Source: Amycolatopsis oliviviridis (GTDB lineage Bacteria; Actinomycetota; Actinomycetes; Mycobacteriales; Pseudonocardiaceae). Taken from it: a DNA stretch of 64,000 nt. A program made the translations under genes and the position numbers. The stretch covers positions 367,977 through 431,976 of the forward strand of contig NZ_BNAY01000009.1 of assembly GCF_014654365.1 (NCBI RefSeq), read 5' to 3'. Shown here in pieces: positions 61,849-64,000 of this stretch; within the stretch, counting starts at the first letter, position 1, and every line of letters begins with the position of its first letter. A model generated the notes under the pieces. The model was not told the origin of the DNA. It worked only from the letters and a program-made list of their open reading frames with translations, and did not search any database.

Positions 61849-62303
61849 GTCATCCGTGCGTACCGATGACTACGTTCGGCAAGACTCGATGCTCCATCCG
61901 AGTGACTGAGGTAGTCATCCTCTGGTGCTACTCAGAGCAACCGGGTAGACCTTACGGAGCCTTCACTGCTGTGTCATGGCTACCGACAGTGGTATTTCTG
62001 TCGATCGATCGGGGATGGATCGATCGGCGAAGCGATCGTGGTGAGTCCGGAGTTCTCAGGAATGGACACCCACGGTCACGGGCCGGTGGACAGCCGTCGG
62101 CGTCCGCGGGGGACCGTTCGGCGGCAGCCGGCTCACACCACTGGCGAGCCGAGTCCCGGTGAGGCATTCGCGCGGGTGGGTCCGCGCGGGGTCGCCTGGG
62201 GAGGTGCACCCGGCCCGGACCCACCCGCTGCGCGTTTCTCCGAGTGTGTGAACCGCTCCCGGCTGCGAAGATCTTCGCGAGTCCGAGAGTGCGAGGAGCG
62301 GAG
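61849..62303. other. Intergenic region between the MFS and LtrA genes
   Basis: 455 bp without a credible gene. It has AGTCATC/GATGACT (61848-61854 and 61865-61871) just after the MFS stop, GACAG/CTGTC near 61985-62002, CGATCGATC/GATCGATCG (62002-62010 and 62018-62026), and a large hairpin (GCGGGTGGGTCCG at 62172-62184 pairing with 62216-62228). It may hold a structured leader for ltrA. Confidence 0.5.
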
Positions 62304-63524
62304 ATGGCGGAGAGTTCTGACCGGCGGAATCGGCTGAGGGTCTGGTACCGGCCGATGACGATGCGCGATTCCGGTGAGGGACACCGGGTCGCGACCCCGT
62401 TGGAGCTGTTGTTCGACCTGTGTTTCGTGGTCGCCGTCGCGCAGGCCGCCGCCGGTCTGCACCACGCGATCGCCGAGAACCACATCGGGCACGGGGTGCT
62501 CAGCTTCGGGATGGTGTTCTTCGCGATCTGGTGGGGCTGGCTGAACTTCAGCTGGTTCGCGTCCTCGTTCGACACCGACGACGTGCCGTACCGGCTGGTG
62601 ACGCTGGTGCAGATCGCCGGAGGGCTGACCGTCGCCGCCGGTGTCACGTCGGCCTTCGACGGCGACTTCCGGATCATGGTGGCCGGGTACGTCCTGATGC
62701 GCCTGGCGATGGTCGTGCAATGGCTGCGCGCCGCGCGGACCGATCCGCGGTGCCGTCCGGCCGCGGTGCGGTACGCCATCGGCATCACGATCGTCCAGAT
62801 CCTGTGGATCGTCCGGCTCGGCCTGCCGGATTCACTGGCCCTGCCGTCGTTCTTCGTGCTCCTGGTGGCCGAACTCGCGGTCCCGGTGATCGCCGAACGC
62901 AAGCGCTGGACCGGCTGGCATCCGCACCACATCGCCGAGCGCTACGGCCTGTTCACGATCATCGTGCTGGGTGAATCCATCCTCGGCGCGACCACCGCGG
63001 TCAAGGAGGGGCTGGACAAAGGCGAGCACACCGGCAGCCTGATCTCGCTCGCCGCCGCGGGGCTCGTGCTGGTCTTCTCCCTGTGGTGGCTGTACTTCGA
63101 CCAGCCGGGCCACGTCCGGCTCGAAAAGGCGAAGAGCCTGTTCACCGTCGCGAGCTGGGGCTACGGGCACTACCTGATCTTCGCTTCGGCGGCCGCGCTC
63201 GGCGCCGGTCTCGAAGTCGCGGTCGACTACGACACCCACACCGGGCACGTCGCCTCGCTTCCCGCCGCGATGGCCACGACCGTGCCCGTCGCGATCTACC
63301 TGCTGAGCGTCTGGCTGATGCACATCGGGCCCGCCAACGAATGCCGCCCGATCGCGATCGGCTTCCCGGTGACCGCGGGGCTCGTGCTCGCCGCGTCGTT
63401 CACGCCGGCGCCCATCCACATCACCGCCGGGCTCGCCGCCGCCCTCGTCGTCCTGACGGTCGTCGCGACCCACGGGGAACCGGTGCCGGGCGCCGCTTCG
63501 GGTGAGGTGGCGGCAGAGGGGTAG
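62304..63524 (+). CDS. Low temperature requirement protein A (LtrA) family membrane protein
   Basis: 406 aa from ATG 62304 with AGGAG upstream; the frame's first ATG (62244) is rejected. Ten or more hydrophobic helices. The family marks are TPLELLFDLCFVVAVAQAA, WWGWLNFSWFASSFDTDDVPYR and ERYGLFTIIVLGESIL. LtrA was found in Listeria as needed for growth in the cold; its activity is unknown. A structured leader precedes the gene. Confidence 0.88.
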   Translation: MAESSDRRNRLRVWYRPMTMRDSGEGHRVATPLELLFDLCFVVAVAQAAAGLHHAIAENHIGHGVLSFGMVFFAIWWGWLNFSWFASSFDTDDVPYRLVTLVQIAGGLTVAAGVTSAFDGDFRIMVAGYVLMRLAMVVQWLRAARTDPRCRPAAVRYAIGITIVQILWIVRLGLPDSLALPSFFVLLVAELAVPVIAERKRWTGWHPHHIAERYGLFTIIVLGESILGATTAVKEGLDKGEHTGSLISLAAAGLVLVFSLWWLYFDQPGHVRLEKAKSLFTVASWGYGHYLIFASAAALGAGLEVAVDYDTHTGHVASLPAAMATTVPVAIYLLSVWLMHIGPANECRPIAIGFPVTAGLVLAASFTPAPIHITAGLAAALVVLTVVATHGEPVPGAASGEVAAEG

Positions 63525-63916
63525 ATCGACGCAGGTCAGAGCGTCGGCGCGAAAAAAGGGACCCCCCTGTAAACGCCGGTTTCGGGCCGTGTAATGTTCT
63601 CTTCGTCGCCAGGGAAACCGAGCGGCCGCCGGGAACACGAACCAAGCTCCCACCGGATGGTGGTAGAGTGGGTGGTCCCGAACCGGAGAGGTAACTCTAC
63701 CCCCGCTGAAACGGCAGTTTCGAGCAGGTGCTAGGGTGTGCTCCGGACTAAAGCCAAGAAATAACTGCTTCAGATAAGGCCGTGTAGCCACGGTGCGATC
63801 TGGGGTGTGTTGCTTGAGAACTCAACAGTGTGCTAGTGAACTAAGCCAGTAGAGCTTATTTTGAACCTCGTTTGAGGTTCCTTTGAGAGCATTATTTGCC
63901 TCGATCAAATTTGACA
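63525..63916 (+). promoter_or_regulatory. rRNA operon promoter and leader region
   Basis: Several -10-like hexamers precede the 16S gene: TAATGT (63592-63597), TAGAGT (63664-63669) and TAGGGT (63732-63737). This suggests tandem rrn promoters, but -35 elements are not obvious. TTGCTTGAGAACTCAACAG in 63807-63832 is the conserved actinobacterial leader element (boxA and processing context). GAACCTC/GAGGTTC (63863-63880) forms a small hairpin. Confidence 0.75.
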
Positions 63917-64000
63917 TTGTTGGAGAGTTTGATCCTGGCTCAGGACGAACGCTGGCGGCGTGCTTAACACATGCAAGTCGAACGATGAAGCCTTTCGGGG
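63917..64000 (+). rRNA. 16S ribosomal RNA, 5' end (partial)
   Basis: AGAGTTTGATCCTGGCTCAG (63924-63943) is the universal 16S start; counting back by E. coli numbering gives a mature end near 63917. The sequence continues GACGAACGCTGGCGGCG and is cut by the window edge. Gene order suggests a 16S-23S-5S operon downstream. Confidence 0.98.

Overview
This is a high-GC actinobacterial chromosome segment, most likely from Amycolatopsis or a close relative in the Pseudonocardiaceae. The genus call is inferred from sequence style. Supporting signs are strong G/C bias at third codon positions, many GTG/TTG starts, many genes whose only upstream signal is a TAnnnT hexamer 6-7 nt before the start (leaderless style), an actinobacterial fabD-fabH-acpP-fabF locus with a PucR-type FasR regulator, the gene order aceE - DUF3052 - ahpE known from mycobacteria, and an actinobacterial rRNA leader running into a 16S gene at the right edge. 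The window is almost entirely chromosomal housekeeping and metabolism. I see no phage, no CRISPR array, no intact insertion sequence and no secondary-metabolite megasynthase.

Layout. 1-4.2 kb: a gene cut by the window edge, an MprF-like lysyltransferase with a rhomboid-like N-terminus, and two overlapping paralogous membrane-anchored proteins. 4.2-10.5 kb: HAD phosphatase, six-helix membrane protein, DUF3626 + YjbQ pair, divergent XRE/cupin regulator and PAT-like acetyltransferase, and a sensor kinase/response regulator pair. 10.5-13.7 kb: acyl desaturase + ferredoxin reductase with a divergent TetR and a DesT-like operator. 14-17.6 kb: proton-translocating transhydrogenase (pntA, small membrane subunit, pntB) translationally coupled to a lipoate ligase-like gene. 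17.6-24.7 kb: an Lsr2-like protein with a histone H1-like tail, a flavoprotein reductase, a proline-rich membrane protein, a subtilisin, DUF3145 and a small anchored protein. 24.7-32.3 kb: CtpE-like P-type ATPase, then fasR-fabD-fabH-acpP-fabF. 32.6-40.9 kb: MscS-like channel, pnuC, lactate oxidoreductase, aceE, DUF3052, ahpE, tRNA-Val, tandem GNAT. 41.2-49.6 kb: AhpD-like protein/MarR, secreted cupin, acyl-CoA ligase + TetR, membrane protein, class V aminotransferase/GntR, phosphoesterase, CocE hydrolase. 49.7-54.3 kb: asparagine utilisation operon (FCD-GntR regulator, permease, asparaginase, aspartase). 54.3-63.5 kb: alpha/beta hydrolase, F420-type reductase, PRiA4-ORF3 protein, dnaE, MFS exporter, LtrA. 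63.5-64 kb: rRNA promoter region and 16S start.

The less ordinary content lies between and inside genes. (i) A 167-bp near-perfect inverted repeat bounded by TA supplies the stop codons of both convergent neighbours and looks like a non-autonomous transposon (MITE). (ii) Gene 3' ends carry long, almost loopless palindromes whose arms are themselves inverted repeats. (iii) A third repeat family with a 21-bp period around CACGCGAG occurs at three loci. (iv) The Lsr2/H1 chimera and the rhomboid-like/MprF fusion have unusual architectures. (v) Several divergent pairs have operators that overlap leaderless promoters. Functions rest on motifs and family knowledge; no database search was possible.
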